A stretch of 64,000 nucleotides of DNA from Advenella sp. FME57 (GCF_014897675.1 NZ_JABUXU010000018.1:1-64000); one strand, 5' to 3'; shown: positions 23,442-32,456, numbered from the stretch's first letter. Notes: generated by a model not told the origin, from the letters alone. Made by a program: numbers and translations.

Positions 23442-24722
23442 CTATTGCATAATCCATCGATATGGGGTCAGCACTAACTGAGGAAATATTACGAGTAGCA
23501 GTAGCACAATACATTGCGCAAGCAGGAATGGCCATACTCCAGCAATCAGTTCCACCATTCTTGCCTTGGTGGCGCCTGCCACGACATTGAGCACTGCTCC
23601 GACCGGTGGCGTAATCAATCCAATCGAGCAAGCCAACATGAAGATGATGCCAAAATATACGGGATCAATTCCGCTAGCCACCGCCGCGGGCAACAGAACA
23701 GGTACAAGGATTAGGACGATTGGAATCATGTCCATCGCTGTTCCGATCAAGATAATCAGCCCAACGATGACTAGCATCATCAACGTGGGAGAGTGTTTGA
23801 AGGGCTCCACAAGGGACGTTACCTGCTGCGGTAAGCCCGCAATGGTGATCATCCAGCCCGAGACGAGCGCAGCAGCGACCAGAAAAATCACCATAGCGCT
23901 CATCTTGGCAGATTCCAAGAACACCTCGTATAGCTGGGGAATTCGCAATTCTCGGTATATACACGTCGCGACAAATAGAGCATATACTGCTGCGACTACG
24001 CCAGCTTCCGTTGGGGTGAAAACACCGAAGCGCAGACCTACGATAATAATGACCGGTAGCAAAAGCGCCCAAAAACTTTCAACCAAAGTGCGCATAATGT
24101 CCTTGCGCTCAACTCGCGGCAAGGGTTGTGTATTCTCTGTTCGAGAAACCAAAAACCAGGTAACTGATAGGGACAATCCCATTAGAATGCCGGGCACGAT
24201 TCCGGCCATAAATAGTCCGGTAATTGAAATATTGCCCGTGACACCAATCAAGACCAAGCCAATCGAAGGCGGAATGACCAGAGCAATAATGCCCGATGAG
24301 GCGACTAATCCGCCTGAGCGACCTTTCGAATGGCCCGCTTTCATCATCATGGGCACTAGCAGTGTCGACAGCGCGGCAGCATCGGCCGCAGCCGAACCAG
24401 AAAGGCTTGCTAGTATGCAAGCGGCCAGTATCGTGACGTATCCCAAGCCACCTTTGATATGGCCAACGAGTGCCAACGCCAGATTGACGATGCGTCCTGA
24501 TAACCCGCCAGCATTCATGATCGCACCAGCAAGCATGAAGAACGGTACTGCCATCAAGGGAAAGCTATCCGCACCATTCAGGAGATTCTGCGCAACTATT
24601 TGGGCGTCATAAAAATCCAGATGATACATTAAGGCAACGCCTGTTAATATCAGAGCATAAGCGACTGGCAGACCAATCGCCAGGCCAGCAAATAGTACAA
24701 AGACAAATATCGCAAGCGTCAT
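23442..24722 (-). CDS. TRAP transporter large permease subunit (DctM type)
   Basis: This 426-residue protein has about 12-13 membrane segments and the DctM features L-M-A-V-P-F-F-M-L-A-G near residue 55, I-P-P-S-I-G-L-V near 150 and L-I-T-P-P-V-G-A-V-L-N-V near the end. It forms the sodium-driven channel of a tripartite ATP-independent periplasmic transporter. Its ATG overlaps the TAA of the DctQ gene by one base, so the two membrane subunits are translationally coupled. Confidence 0.93.
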   Translation of the reverse strand: MTLAIFVFVLFAGLAIGLPVAYALILTGVALMYHLDFYDAQIVAQNLLNGADSFPLMAVPFFMLAGAIMNAGGLSGRIVNLALALVGHIKGGLGYVTILAACILASLSGSAAADAAALSTLLVPMMMKAGHSKGRSGGLVASSGIIALVIPPSIGLVLIGVTGNISITGLFMAGIVPGILMGLSLSVTWFLVSRTENTQPLPRVERKDIMRTLVESFWALLLPVIIIVGLRFGVFTPTEAGVVAAVYALFVATCIYRELRIPQLYEVFLESAKMSAMVIFLVAAALVSGWMITIAGLPQQVTSLVEPFKHSPTLMMLVIVGLIILIGTAMDMIPIVLILVPVLLPAAVASGIDPVYFGIIFMLACSIGLITPPVGAVLNVVAGATKARMVELIAGVWPFLLAQCIVLLLLVIFPQLVLTPYRWIMQ

Positions 24723-25237
24723 TATTCAGCCCCTGAGCTATGGTTGGTGATTACTGCATCCAGTTCGCTTGCTGGTGTCTTGAGAAGTACTATCAACTGA
24801 TATATCAAGATAATCCCCGTCGACAGAGCAAATACTACGCCTACACCGAAGAACCAGCCTTGGGAAAGACCGGTGGCCGGCGCACTGGCACCCATATTCA
24901 AGATGGTTTGCTCCACGCTACCGACCAAGATCAACCAGGTAGCGTAAATCATCAACGCCGAAGCGACAATTAGGCATAGTTTGCGCATACTTGGGTTCAA
25001 TGCTTGAATGACAAGGTCCACGCCTAGGTGAGACCGATCATGAAGCACTAGAATTGATCCTAGAAAAGTGAGCCAGACAAAGCACCAACGTGCGAGCTCC
25101 TCAGATACGGGCAGCCCGGTATTAAATGCATAACGCATGACAACATTGGAAAATACCATCACCACCATCGCAGCGAGGCAGGCAACGATGATGAACTTCA
25201 ATAGTGTGAAGTAAGCTAGTATTAATTTTGACATCAT
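24722..25237 (-). CDS. TRAP transporter small permease subunit (DctQ type)
   Basis: This 171-residue protein has four membrane segments and the DctQ signature W-L-T-F-L-G-S-I-L-V-L-H-D-R-S-H-L-G-V-D (about residues 50-70). It links the periplasmic binding protein to the large permease. A hairpin separates it from the upstream binding-protein gene, which would lower its expression relative to the binding protein. Confidence 0.92.
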   Translation of the reverse strand: MMSKLILAYFTLLKFIIVACLAAMVVMVFSNVVMRYAFNTGLPVSEELARWCFVWLTFLGSILVLHDRSHLGVDLVIQALNPSMRKLCLIVASALMIYATWLILVGSVEQTILNMGASAPATGLSQGWFFGVGVVFALSTGIILIYQLIVLLKTPASELDAVITNHSSGAE

Positions 25238-25339
25238 GATGTCCTAGAATAAATAGCCACGAGGCTTTTGCTCAAATGAAACTGAACAAACACGAGTCTG
25301 ACCATCTCGCCAAGTGGTTTGATAAATAGTCGTAAAACG

Positions 25340-25366
25340 GCCGCTGCGATGTCAACCATCAGCGGC
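25340..25366 (-). terminator. Hairpin between TRAP P and Q genes (partial terminator)
   Basis: GCCGCT and AGCGGC (25340-25345 and 25361-25366) pair, with GATG/CATC extending the stem. On the transcribed minus strand the stem is followed by CGTTTT. A leaky terminator here would give more binding protein than permease, as is usual in TRAP operons. Confidence 0.6.
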
Positions 25367-25379
25367 GGTATGCTTGTTA

Positions 25380-26396
25380 TTATTGTGCTCGAATCTGCTG
25401 AATTGTATCGAGTGTCTTGTCGACTAGCTCAGCGCCTAATTCGGTCTTGTATTTTTCCATCACTGGAGCCGTTGCTTCGATCATGCGGATCCGTTCCGCC
25501 GGCGCGATGGTATTGAACTGCAAACCTGCTGCGATGAGTTCTTTTACCACTCCTTTTTCCATTTCGCGGCTGACTTTACGGTGGTAAGCTTGCGACTCGG
25601 AGCACGCTTCTCGCAATACAGTTTGCTCTTCAGGATCAAGGCGATCCCAGAAGCGCTTGCTTGCCATAACCACGGCGGGAAGAAATACGTGATTTGTTTC
25701 GGTCAAGTAATTCTGAATTTCCTGATATCCGCTACTCTTAGTGACAAGATAAGCACTTTCCTGACCGTCAATCGCCTTGCTTTCCAGCGCCGAGTAGGTT
25801 TCTGGATACGGAAGTGGCAGTGGGTTGGCGCCTAACGCCTTGAATGTGTCGATATATATGCGGTTCTGCAACGTGCGTAGTTTCAGCCCATTGAAGTCCT
25901 CGAGCGTCTTAATGGGATGCTTGCTGTTGGTTACCTGCCGAAAACCGTAGTCCCAATAACACAAGCCAACTAAGTTTTTGGTTGAAAATGTGTCGAGTAG
26001 ACTCTGTCCGACAGGCCCGTCGGTTACTGCATCTGCTTCTTTAACCGATTGAAATAGAAAGGGCAGATCGAAAATGCCCAGCTCTTTTACGTTGTTCGCA
26101 GCGCCCGCCGTGGATACGACCGTCAACTCGATAATTCCACCCTGAGCTGAAGACATCGCCTGAAGCTCATTGCCTAGCTGCGCATCTGCGTAACCCACGA
26201 TTTTGAATTTTCCATCTGTCTTTTTGTTTACGATATCTATGAACTTGTTGGTCGCCATACCAACTGGGTTTGTCTGACTGACGGGGTAGCTAAATTTGGC
26301 CTTGCGTTCCTTGAACTCTGCAGACGCCTGACTTGAAACGGCTGCGAACAATACCGACGCTACAGTCGTGACGATAGTTTTCATATTGAACGACAT
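25380..26396 (-). CDS. TRAP transporter periplasmic solute-binding protein (DctP type)
   Basis: This is a 338-residue protein. The ATG at 26396 is chosen for its AGGAG, against the longer frame from 26429. A signal peptide ends at S-Q-A-S-A. The DctP core is visible: L-G-N-E-L-Q-A-M near residue 65, Y-W-D-Y-G-F-R-Q-V-T-N, and G-L-K-L-R-T-L-Q-N with the Arg that usually binds the substrate carboxylate. L-P-Y-P-E-T-Y-S-A-L-E-S-K-A-I-D-G-Q-E follows. The ligand is therefore probably a carboxylic acid, in keeping with the FAH and SDR enzymes in the operon. Confidence 0.92.
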   Translation of the reverse strand: MSFNMKTIVTTVASVLFAAVSSQASAEFKERKAKFSYPVSQTNPVGMATNKFIDIVNKKTDGKFKIVGYADAQLGNELQAMSSAQGGIIELTVVSTAGAANNVKELGIFDLPFLFQSVKEADAVTDGPVGQSLLDTFSTKNLVGLCYWDYGFRQVTNSKHPIKTLEDFNGLKLRTLQNRIYIDTFKALGANPLPLPYPETYSALESKAIDGQESAYLVTKSSGYQEIQNYLTETNHVFLPAVVMASKRFWDRLDPEEQTVLREACSESQAYHRKVSREMEKGVVKELIAAGLQFNTIAPAERIRMIEATAPVMEKYKTELGAELVDKTLDTIQQIRAQ

Positions 26397-26443
26397 AGAA
26401 TGTCTCCTCTTTATAATTTGAAGATGCAATGTGGGAAGTAGTG

Positions 26444-26839
26444 CTACTTCAGTTCCTGTCCAGCCAGCGAGCCTTCGAGAAATTTGTTTGGTTTGAGAAA
26501 AAATGACAACACTAACGCACCATCAGGCGAGCGAGCAATATGACGATTGCCTTTTGGTCGCCAAACGTAATTTCCTGCAAGCACTTCACCTTCGTCATCA
26601 ACAATACTTCCGCTTAGAACATAGGTCTGCTCAATTTCTATGTGTTCATGCAAAGGCAGCACTGTGCCAGGCTTCCAACGGAAGAGCGCTGTCAATAGAC
26701 CGGTTTCGGGAATATCTAGCAGTATTTTCATGTCGATTCCGGGGGTAGGTGTTGGCTTCCACGGAAGTGACTCGACATCAAGATAGCGGGAGGCGAGATC
26801 ACCGCTCGCATAGGGTAAGAGGTCTTTAGGCAAAGTCAT
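26444..26839 (-). CDS. Single-domain cupin (ChrR-like)
   Basis: This 131-residue protein has one cupin barrel with metal-binding pattern L-P-L-H-E-H-I-E-I-E-Q-T-Y-V-L-S-G and the second motif G-N-Y-V-W-R-P-K-G-N-R-H. It lies between the FAH-family gene and the binding-protein gene in the operon. Small cupins in such operons can be isomerases, dioxygenases or binding proteins; no choice can be made here. Confidence 0.78.
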   Translation of the reverse strand: MTLPKDLLPYASGDLASRYLDVESLPWKPTPTPGIDMKILLDIPETGLLTALFRWKPGTVLPLHEHIEIEQTYVLSGSIVDDEGEVLAGNYVWRPKGNRHIARSPDGALVLSFFLKPNKFLEGSLAGQELK

Positions 26840-26882
26840 ATAGTTTCTCCTTTATTTCGGTAAAAGCGCACGAGCCTGATGA

Positions 26883-27794
26883 TCAATCGGATATGGTGTT
26901 TGTGAGCGTTCCCACGTGTTGAACCGAAGCTGACACAACATCGCCAGTCTTTAAACAGGAAGGCGGTGTCATTGCGAACCCGACACCTTTGGGGGTGCCT
27001 GTCGCGATCACATCGCCCGGTTCCAGTGTCATTCCCGCAGAGAGCTGTTCGATGATTGCTTCTATGCTGAAAATCATTGATGAGGTGTTGTCGGACTGGC
27101 GAAGTTCGCCATTCAATGTGAGTGATACATCGAGGTTGTTTGCGTTGTCGATGGCTGAATGATGAACGACGACTGGCCCCATTGGACAAGTCGTATCCAG
27201 GCTTTTTCCTTTGAGCCATTGGCCATGGAGCTGCTGCAGGTTGCGCGCTGTAATGTCGTTGACGATCGTATAACCAAAGACATGCTTCAAAGCATCGTTT
27301 CGGCTAATATTTTTTCCGCGCGTGCCTATGACGATGGCCAATTCGACCTCATAATCCAGCGTGTCGGTCAGCTTGGCATATCTGCAAACGTTCGCACGAT
27401 GGCCCACTACTGCAGTCGGAGGTTTTGAAAAAAATTCGATAGCTTCCGGAAACGCATCGGCAGGGCGACCGCGCGCCAGGTTGCCCTCGATTATATGGTC
27501 GCGATAATTGCGCCCCACACAGAAAACGTTCTTGGTCATCTTAAGTGGGGGAAGCACCTGAACATCATCCAGGAGTCTCATTTGAATGTCCGGAACCCCT
27601 TTGTTCAGGCAATTTTGAATGATGTCTGTCCCTTTATCTCCGAGCATTATCAACTCGTTGATACACGTGGGAATTTTGGCCAAACCGTGATCTGGGAATA
27701 AACCGAGTAGCTCAGCCAAAGCAATGACCTTGTTATCACCTAGTAGCAATCCTAGCCGGGGCTGACCATAGTCAATAAAAATTAAGAATTTCAT
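26883..27794 (-). CDS. Fumarylacetoacetate hydrolase (FAH) family protein
   Basis: This 303-residue protein has a short N-terminal domain, then the FAH core with F-C-V-G-R-N-Y-R-D-H near residue 90. Metal ligands are in D-Y-E-V-E-L-A-I-V-I-G, followed by V-N-D-I-T-A-R-N-L-Q, C-P-M-G-P-V and the G-D-V-I-A-T-G-T-P-K-G-V-G-F motif. Family members cleave C-C bonds of acylpyruvates or 2,4-diketo acids, or isomerise related hydroxymuconates. Next to two SDRs and a carboxylate TRAP system it probably splits a diketo-acid made by the dehydrogenases. Confidence 0.9.
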   Translation of the reverse strand: MKFLIFIDYGQPRLGLLLGDNKVIALAELLGLFPDHGLAKIPTCINELIMLGDKGTDIIQNCLNKGVPDIQMRLLDDVQVLPPLKMTKNVFCVGRNYRDHIIEGNLARGRPADAFPEAIEFFSKPPTAVVGHRANVCRYAKLTDTLDYEVELAIVIGTRGKNISRNDALKHVFGYTIVNDITARNLQQLHGQWLKGKSLDTTCPMGPVVVHHSAIDNANNLDVSLTLNGELRQSDNTSSMIFSIEAIIEQLSAGMTLEPGDVIATGTPKGVGFAMTPPSCLKTGDVVSASVQHVGTLTNTISD

Positions 27795-27850
27795 TTAAAG
27801 TTCGATAAAAATGCACATAGATGGCGGGTGGATTAATTGGCGCTTGTGTT

Positions 27851-28510
27851 CTACGAATCAGCAAGTGCCCGTACAAACGCGGTGTGAAGGGCTCGTACAT
27901 GCGCGCGGGCAAGCTTTTCGGCGAGTTCGGCATCCCGTAGGGCGATAGCATCGATGATAGCCATGTGCTCACGCAATGAATCACTGCTGCGACGCAAACG
28001 CTTAATAGTCTGCCGACGATACGTGGTCTGGCGATGGCCGAAGGCTGCCCATACTCGTTCGAGCAAGCGATTGTTAGCCAGCGCCATTATCTCTTTGTGA
28101 AAAATTACATTGGCCTGGGCATAGGCATCGGCAGCGCTCTCGGGCCCCTCGTCTCCGAGGAATGGCTCGAACAAAGCACGCAGCCGTTCCACGTCTCGCT
28201 GCGAGGAGTTGAGCGCAGCTTCGCTCGCGGCAAAACCCTCAAGCGTCTCGCGTAGTCTTAGCCACTCGACATACTCATCGTCTGTAGTCGGAATCAATAA
28301 AGCGCCCCGCCCGGGGCGCAGGCTGACCAAACCGGTGCTTTCGAGCCTAATCAGCGCTTCTCGAACGGGGGTCCGACTAACGCCTAATTGATTCGCAAGA
28401 TCCTCTTCCCGAACGCGAATGGGCTCGGTAATATCCTTCAGCATGTCATTTAACAAGGCGTTTACCTCGTCATAGACAGATTGATTGGCCTTTTTTTCTA
28501 TTCTATCCAT
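27851..28510 (-). CDS. GntR-family (FCD-type) transcriptional regulator
   Basis: This 219-residue protein has an N-terminal winged helix (R-E-E-D-L-A-N-Q-L-G-V-S-R-T-P-V-R-E-A-L-I-R-L near residues 35-57) and an FCD ligand domain with the metal-type His/Asp positions (F-H-K-E-I, H-R-Q, L-R-E-H, A-H-V-R-A). The ATG at 28510 is preferred over a TTG at 28525 that lies inside the operator. It heads the minus-strand catabolic operon and presumably represses it until a pathway acid binds. Confidence 0.9.
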   Translation of the reverse strand: MDRIEKKANQSVYDEVNALLNDMLKDITEPIRVREEDLANQLGVSRTPVREALIRLESTGLVSLRPGRGALLIPTTDDEYVEWLRLRETLEGFAASEAALNSSQRDVERLRALFEPFLGDEGPESAADAYAQANVIFHKEIMALANNRLLERVWAAFGHRQTTYRRQTIKRLRRSSDSLREHMAIIDAIALRDAELAEKLARAHVRALHTAFVRALADS

Positions 28511-28513
28511 AGG

Positions 28514-28570
28514 TTTTGTATACAAAATAAATATATCGTACGCAAAGTTTAGTTTTGTATAAAATAAATG
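28514..28570. promoter_or_regulatory. Candidate GntR operator: palindrome and direct repeat
   Basis: TTTTGTATACAAAA at 28514-28527 is a perfect 14-base palindrome directly upstream of the regulator ATG. A near-copy, TTTTGTATA-AAATAAAT, lies at 28553-28570; both are followed by ATAAAT. The TTGTATACAA core is typical of FCD-type GntR operators. Position implies autoregulation and control of the operon. Confidence 0.7.
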
Positions 28571-28810
28571 ACTACTGGGGTATACGCGTAATTTGGGATA
28601 TTTTGAGAATTATCTTCATGGTTGGACTTATTTTTTTGTCTATAGCGCATTGCGACGTCTCGAGGCTGATTGTCAATCAATCAGCTTGCATTAGCGTACT
28701 AGGCCGAAACGTAACGGATATTTAAAGAAGCTAAGTCGATTTGCTGATCAGCTTTAGTCTCAGGGATCATGAAGAAGCTGTGAGAGCTTATAGAATGTTA
28801 CTGAGCAACG

Positions 28811-29104
28811 ATGGGATATTTTTCGGGATGGGTATTGTCATACCGACATCGATTCAACCCCGTGACTGGTGATCCTGCATACGACGAAATTGAAGCGCTT
28901 CTTGCATTAAAGCCCGCCAAACACGAGCCCAGCATTGTTCCAGAGGGCGAGGAAAATGGCGTAGATTCACCCATGCCAGTCGATTTAGATCGTCCACATT
29001 TTGTGGGAAAGTACGAGAAAATCCTTGTGAGCAACGCGGGGCATCATCTTCCACAGGAAGTTCCTAAGCCATATGCCGACGCAGTCATGCGCTTGCTACC
29101 ATAA
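28811..29104 (+). pseudogene. C-terminal remnant of an alpha/beta hydrolase
   Basis: This open stretch of 97 codons matches only the last third of a roughly 290-residue alpha/beta hydrolase: Y-R-H-R-F-N-P-V-T-G-D-P-A-Y-D near residue 12, P-S-I-V-P-E-G-E-E-N-G-V-D, and the catalytic His in N-A-G-H-H-L-P-Q-E. The nucleophile Ser region is absent. A TGA sits just before the ATG in frame, and a second frame upstream (28750-28808) may carry more of the old gene. It is not expected to be active. Confidence 0.65.
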
Positions 29105-29133
29105 GTCAAGCGGTAATAACAGTAGTGGCTGCT

Positions 29134-30024
29134 TCAGATGCAGTGTTCCACCGCATCTCTGAAGCCTTCCATTAAGGGGGTCCAATGCGCGCCTTTTCGG
29201 GAGAGCAGGCAGAGTTTTCTGCGTTGCGGCAATGCGATTGGGAGCGCCGCAACACCCGAACCCATGTCTCGCTGGAGTAAGGATTCGGGAGCAAATGAGA
29301 TAAAGTCTGTGCTCGCAACGATATCCAGAATACCCCGTGATACGAGTGGCACTTCCAAAGCGACCCGCGGCTCGTTCAGCCCTTGCTCGTTAAGCCAGTG
29401 CAGCAAGGCTTGCCGCGCTGAAGAACCCACTAATGGCACGATCCAGCCATACGCCTGAAGTTCGGCAATGTGAAGCGTAGGCGTATCAAATACAGGATGG
29501 TGCGTGCTTGCAACGATCTTCATCGTATCTTGCATCAATACTTTATGATCCAGCTCCGCAATGCTGTCGCCATAGATCGGAGCAATGACCAGATCCAGAT
29601 CCCCGTGTTTTACCTGCTCAAATAGCGCATCCGATAGTCCGGTTGTCAATGATACCTTGAGGGCAGGGCGCTTGGGCATGAGCCATTGCAGTGCAGGGGC
29701 GACAATGTTATCCAGCGTAATTGCGGTGGCGCCAATTCTTAACATTCCTGCTGCACCCGTCTGCAAGGCGCTCGTATTTTGCAAGGCATCCTGATATTGC
29801 GCATAAAGAAGTCTTGCATGGTCTACAAAAGCCCGGCCTGACGCATTAAGCCATATGCGGCGTGACGAACGTTCAAATAGCGTCAGACCGGTTTCCTTTT
29901 CCAGTCTGCTCAACGATTTGGATAGGGCGGATTGCGTCACGCCATGCACTGCCGCGGCCCGACCCATATGTCCGGACTCGGCCAGGGTTAGAAAGTACTC
30001 GATGTCGCGGAAACTTAAATTCAT
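29134..30024 (-). CDS. LysR-family transcriptional regulator
   Basis: This 296-residue protein has an N-terminal winged helix (F-L-T-L-A-E-S-G-H-M-G-R-A-A, S-A-L-S-K-S-L-S-R-L-E, L-F-E-R-S-S-R-R) followed by a type 2 periplasmic-binding-like effector domain. It is divergent from the sulfatase gene, with 101 bases between the starts, so it very likely controls the sulfatase-Bug pair. Confidence 0.92.
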   Translation of the reverse strand: MNLSFRDIEYFLTLAESGHMGRAAAVHGVTQSALSKSLSRLEKETGLTLFERSSRRIWLNASGRAFVDHARLLYAQYQDALQNTSALQTGAAGMLRIGATAITLDNIVAPALQWLMPKRPALKVSLTTGLSDALFEQVKHGDLDLVIAPIYGDSIAELDHKVLMQDTMKIVASTHHPVFDTPTLHIAELQAYGWIVPLVGSSARQALLHWLNEQGLNEPRVALEVPLVSRGILDIVASTDFISFAPESLLQRDMGSGVAALPIALPQRRKLCLLSRKGAHWTPLMEGFRDAVEHCI

Positions 30025-30125
30025 AAATAATATTCATCGATATATGTGGAACTGGAATCAAATTGTACGAGACTGGTCCTACACTTGAAAGATATTTTGT
30101 CAAACAATCATTTTTTGAGGTACAG

Positions 30126-31460
30126 ATGCCGGATTCCTCGCCGAATATCGTATTAATCGTTGCCGATAACCTCGGTTGGGGCGAGCTGGGCTGCTATGGC
30201 GGTGGTGCGTTGCGTGGAGCCCCCACGCCCAATATTGATCGTCTCGCGACGCAGGGCATGTTGCTGCATAACTTTAATGTTGAAAGCGATTGCGTACCGA
30301 CCCGTTCGGCGTTGATGAGTGGACGTCATCCGATCCGGACTGGCTGTTTGCAATCAGTTCCTGCCGGGCTGCCTCAAGGGCTGAACCGAAATGAAATAAC
30401 GCTGGCGCAATTATTGAGTGACCAAGGCTACGCCACAGCGCATTTTGGCAAGTGGCATCTGGGTGACTGCCCGGGACGCTATCCAAGTGATCGCGGTTTC
30501 GATGAGTGGTACGGTATTCCTCGTACGACCGATGAAAGTCAGTTTACGTCGACCGTTGGCTTTGATCCGACAGTCGTCGATTTGCCCTACATTATGCAAG
30601 GGCAGAAAAACGGCCCTACCGATAACGTCAAAGTATACGATTTGGAAACGAGACGAGAGATCGACGCGGAGCTGGTTGAAAAGTCTATTCATTTTATGAA
30701 GCGTAACACGGAGGATAACAGGGCTTTTTTTCTCTATCTTCCAATGGTCCATCTTCACTTTCCCACGCTGCCACATCGCGATTTTGCGGGCCGCACCAAT
30801 GCCGGCGACTTTGCAGATGCAATGGTTGAAATGGATCATCGAGTCGGGCAAATTGATGCCGCTGTGCAGCAGCTCGGAATCGCAGAGAACACGGTTTTCA
30901 TTTTTTGCAGCGATAATGGTCCCGAATTTCGTCGCCCCTATCGCGGAACGGCAGGCCCCTGGAGCGGAACCTATCATACGGCCATGGAAGGTAGTTTGCG
31001 CGTGCCATTTATTATCCGATGGCCTGGGCGCGTGAACGCTGGCTGCACAACCAACGAAATCGTTCATGTGACTGATTTGTATGCCACGTTAGCTGCAATC
31101 GCGGGAGCCGGCTTGCCGACGGATCGACCGATAGATGGCGTAGATCAAACAGCGTTTTTTACAGGGAAACAAAAGGCATCGTGTCGGGAAGGTTTTTTGT
31201 TTTATATAAAAAACGAGCTTCGCGCAGTGAAATGGAGACATTGGAAACTGCATTTTTATTGGGAACCCGAAGTCAATAAAGGCGAAGGAAAACTGGAGTC
31301 GCCTTATTTATTCAATCTGCTCTCAGACCCCAAAGAAGAAACGGACGTGCTGATATTTAACACCTGGGTATTGGGGCCGATGCTAAAAATGGTTAACGTG
31401 TTCAATGAAAGTGCGAAAACGTATCCCCATACTTTGCCCGGTACGCCGGATTCACAATAA
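30126..31460 (+). CDS. Type I sulfatase (arylsulfatase-like)
   Basis: This is a 444-residue enzyme. The ATG at 30126 has GAGG six bases upstream. Cys56 in D-C-V-P-T-R-S-A-L-M-S-G-R is the core C-x-P-x-R motif that must be converted to formylglycine. Metal-site motifs are V-A-D-N-L-G-W-G-E (Asn where most have a second Asp) and F-C-S-D-N-G-P-E. H-F-G-K-W-H-L-G is also present. No signal peptide is seen, so it acts in the cytosol. It hydrolyses a sulfate ester whose identity is not visible; a maturase gene is not in the window. A Bug protein gene follows by 21 bases. Confidence 0.92.
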   Translation: MPDSSPNIVLIVADNLGWGELGCYGGGALRGAPTPNIDRLATQGMLLHNFNVESDCVPTRSALMSGRHPIRTGCLQSVPAGLPQGLNRNEITLAQLLSDQGYATAHFGKWHLGDCPGRYPSDRGFDEWYGIPRTTDESQFTSTVGFDPTVVDLPYIMQGQKNGPTDNVKVYDLETRREIDAELVEKSIHFMKRNTEDNRAFFLYLPMVHLHFPTLPHRDFAGRTNAGDFADAMVEMDHRVGQIDAAVQQLGIAENTVFIFCSDNGPEFRRPYRGTAGPWSGTYHTAMEGSLRVPFIIRWPGRVNAGCTTNEIVHVTDLYATLAAIAGAGLPTDRPIDGVDQTAFFTGKQKASCREGFLFYIKNELRAVKWRHWKLHFYWEPEVNKGEGKLESPYLFNLLSDPKEETDVLIFNTWVLGPMLKMVNVFNESAKTYPHTLPGTPDSQ

Positions 31461-31481
31461 TCATCCATCAAGTTGGGTCAC

Positions 31482-32456
31482 ATGAATATTCCAAAAAAAT
31501 GTGTATTTTTAGCAGCAGCAATGCTGGTGCAGAGCCATATCTCGCTTGCGGCGACACCAGAGGCCGAAGCAAGTTGGCCGCAGCGACCCGTGCGGTGGAT
31601 CGTAGGCTTCGCGCCCGGCGGCACGGCAGATATTCTGACGCGTATTGCAGCCGAACAGTTGGCGAAAAAGCTTGGAAAAAGCGTTGTTGTAGAAAACCGA
31701 CCCGGTGCATCGGGCTCACTGGCATTGAACCTGGTTGCCAACAGCCGGCCGGATGATACGCTGCTTATTACTGTTCCCGGCCCCATTATCTTTCCGCGTG
31801 AAGAACCGGGTATCGGTAAAGGGCTGGATCCCGTGATCATGCTTGCAGAAGGTCCAATGATTATTGTGGGCCCCGCTTCCAACCCACAGCATAGTTTCGC
31901 TGACGTTATAGCAAATGCAAAACAAAACCCGCATAAATGGAATTATGCGACTTCAGGCACTGGCACCTCGCAACATCTGGCCGGAGAAATGATCAACCAG
32001 CTCGCCGGCACGCAAATGGTGCAGGTACCCTATAAAGGAGGCGGACAAGCAGTATCCGATGTTGTTGGTGCACAGGTGCCGCTTGCGATACTTGGCCCCA
32101 CACCGGTACTACCTCATATCTCGTCGGGCGCGTTGCAAGCCTATGCGGTGACCACAACTTACCGTTTGCCATCGTTAAAGAACGTGCCGACAGTGGCCGA
32201 GGCGGGCATTGACGGGTACGACGCGAGCCAGTGGTTTGCCCTGGCAACCACAAAGGGCGTGTCACCGCAACGGATCGAACGGCTTAACGGATATCTTGCT
32301 GATATCGTTAAGACCCAGAAGTTTGGAGAAGCTGTAACCGCCGCTGGAATGAAAATTGCGCCGGGATCTCCAGAGGGCTTGCTCAAGTTTGTACAGACCG
32401 ACCGCGATAAATGGACGAATCTGGTAAAGCAACGGGGTTTGAAAATAGGGCAGTGA
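31482..32456 (+). CDS. Bug-family (TTT) periplasmic solute-binding protein
   Basis: This is a 324-residue protein with a signal peptide ending about A-A-T/S-L-A-A. Bug hallmarks are W-P-Q-R-P-V-R-W-I-V-G-F-A-P-G-G-T-A-D near residue 28, V-V-V-E-N-R-P-G-A-S-G near 65 and V-P-Y-K-G-G-G near 180. The ATG at 31482 is used rather than a TTG nine bases upstream. It follows the sulfatase closely, so it may capture the sulfated compound or its product. No tctAB permease genes are nearby, which is common for orphan Bug proteins. Confidence 0.9.
   Translation: MNIPKKCVFLAAAMLVQSHISLAATPEAEASWPQRPVRWIVGFAPGGTADILTRIAAEQLAKKLGKSVVVENRPGASGSLALNLVANSRPDDTLLITVPGPIIFPREEPGIGKGLDPVIMLAEGPMIIVGPASNPQHSFADVIANAKQNPHKWNYATSGTGTSQHLAGEMINQLAGTQMVQVPYKGGGQAVSDVVGAQVPLAILGPTPVLPHISSGALQAYAVTTTYRLPSLKNVPTVAEAGIDGYDASQWFALATTKGVSPQRIERLNGYLADIVKTQKFGEAVTAAGMKIAPGSPEGLLKFVQTDRDKWTNLVKQRGLKIGQ

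Noticed and set aside
23566..24612. 348-residue open frame on the plus strand
   Set aside because: It lies entirely antisense to the well-supported TRAP large permease gene, and its composition (Thr, Ile, Pro rich) is what antisense reading of membrane-protein codons gives.
30411..31067. 218-residue minus-strand frame
   Set aside because: Antisense to the sulfatase gene, whose catalytic motifs are clear.
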